6,079 bases of DNA. Origin: Bifidobacterium breve (GTDB lineage Bacteria; Actinomycetota; Actinomycetes; UBA12327). Made by a program: the position numbers and the translations under genes. Below are positions 5,776 to 6,079 of the stretch, piece by piece. Position 1 is the stretch's first letter, and each line of letters begins with the position of its first letter. The notes under the pieces were generated by a model that did not search any database, was not told where the DNA came from, and was given only the letters and a program-made list of their open reading frames with translations. The stretch spans positions 1 through 6,079 of the forward strand of contig CALQPL010000075.1 in the NCBI GenBank assembly GCA_943332445.1. The letters run 5' to 3'.

Positions 5776-6079
5776 ATGGATTTGCACCTGCGTGACAAAG
5801 TCTTCATCGTTACCGGCGCGACCAGTGGACTGGGACAAGCCACCGCTCTGGAATTAGCCCTTAACGGCGCTCAACTGGTGCTTAACTCACGCTCTCAAGA
5901 GAGCCTGACAGCAACAGTGCAGATGCTCGTTGATGCAGGCGTGACCGAGGGCAACCTCGTCACCGTTGAAGGATCCATTGGTACTCCCGAAGTAGCCGCT
6001 CAACTGACCGCTAGCGCTCTTGAGCACTTCGGTCGACTTGATGGCGCGCTCATTAGCGTCGGCGGACCGGCCGGCGGAC
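5776..6079 (+). CDS. Short-chain dehydrogenase/reductase, C-terminal part beyond window edge
   Basis: This is the first 101 codons of an SDR-family oxidoreductase starting at the ATG at 5776. The Rossmann cofactor loop is intact as TGATSGLG (13-20) and is followed by LVLNSRSQ (34-41), where Arg39 in the NSR segment suggests NADP(H) preference. Where most SDRs have NNAG after the fourth beta strand, this one has ISVGGPAGG (93-101). That glycine- and proline-rich variant is familiar from a subgroup of FabG-like SDRs of unclear substrate. The usual Asp of the CDVT motif is also missing: the segment reads VEGSIGTPE (64-72). The catalytic Ser, Tyr and Lys would lie past the right edge, so activity and substrate cannot be judged. 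It follows SURF1 by 9 nt. It should not be named fabG; the canonical fabG of this window is at 604-1308. Confidence 0.88.
   Translation, partial: MDLHLRDKVFIVTGATSGLGQATALELALNGAQLVLNSRSQESLTATVQMLVDAGVTEGNLVTVEGSIGTPEVAAQLTASALEHFGRLDGALISVGGPAGG

Noticed and set aside
1..6079. CRISPR arrays, tRNA/rRNA genes, transposon ends, riboswitches
   Set aside because: I looked for spaced direct repeats, tRNA-like cloverleafs, terminal inverted repeats and long structured leaders and found none; nearly all the window is coding for recognised families.

Overview
This window looks like a piece of an actinobacterial chromosome. The base composition is moderately GC-rich (judged by eye). The left-hand fabG-fabI pair reads most like mycobacterial MabA and InhA. 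The dodecin, DUF3099 and SURF1 proteins are also of actinobacterial type. Nothing points to a plasmid, phage or recent insertion: I saw no IS ends, integrase, tRNA, rRNA or CRISPR repeats. I cannot name the genus.

Layout, left to right. (1) On the minus strand, a two-gene fatty-acid elongation operon: fabG (604-1308), then fabI running off the left edge (1-559), with a plausible promoter at 1338-1366. (2) A divergent intergenic region of 174 bp (1309-1482). (3) On the plus strand, tldD (1483-2973) and tldE/pmbA (2970-4367), coupled through an ATGA stop/start overlap, encode the two halves of the TldD/TldE metalloprotease. (4) A minus-strand dodecin gene (4375-4587) ends tail-to-tail with tldE only 7 nt away. 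(5) A second divergent region (4588-4692) contains a 14-bp dyad. (6) On the plus strand, a tight run of a two-helix DUF3099 membrane protein (4693-5022), a SURF1 cytochrome-oxidase assembly protein (5032-5766), and the start of a short-chain dehydrogenase (5776 to the right edge).

The genes are mostly housekeeping: FAS-II fatty acid elongation, peptide maturation or proteolysis, flavin storage and respiratory-chain assembly. I see no undescribed defence or biosynthetic system. The most distinctive signal is regulatory. Each of the three rightmost genes has a TANNNT hexamer exactly 6 nt before its start codon and no good Shine-Dalgarno sequence, which is the geometry of leaderless transcription in Actinobacteria. 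In two of the three the hexamer is TAGGCT and its first three bases are the stop codon of the upstream gene. The five other genes have conventional Shine-Dalgarno sequences, so the window shows two translation-initiation styles side by side.
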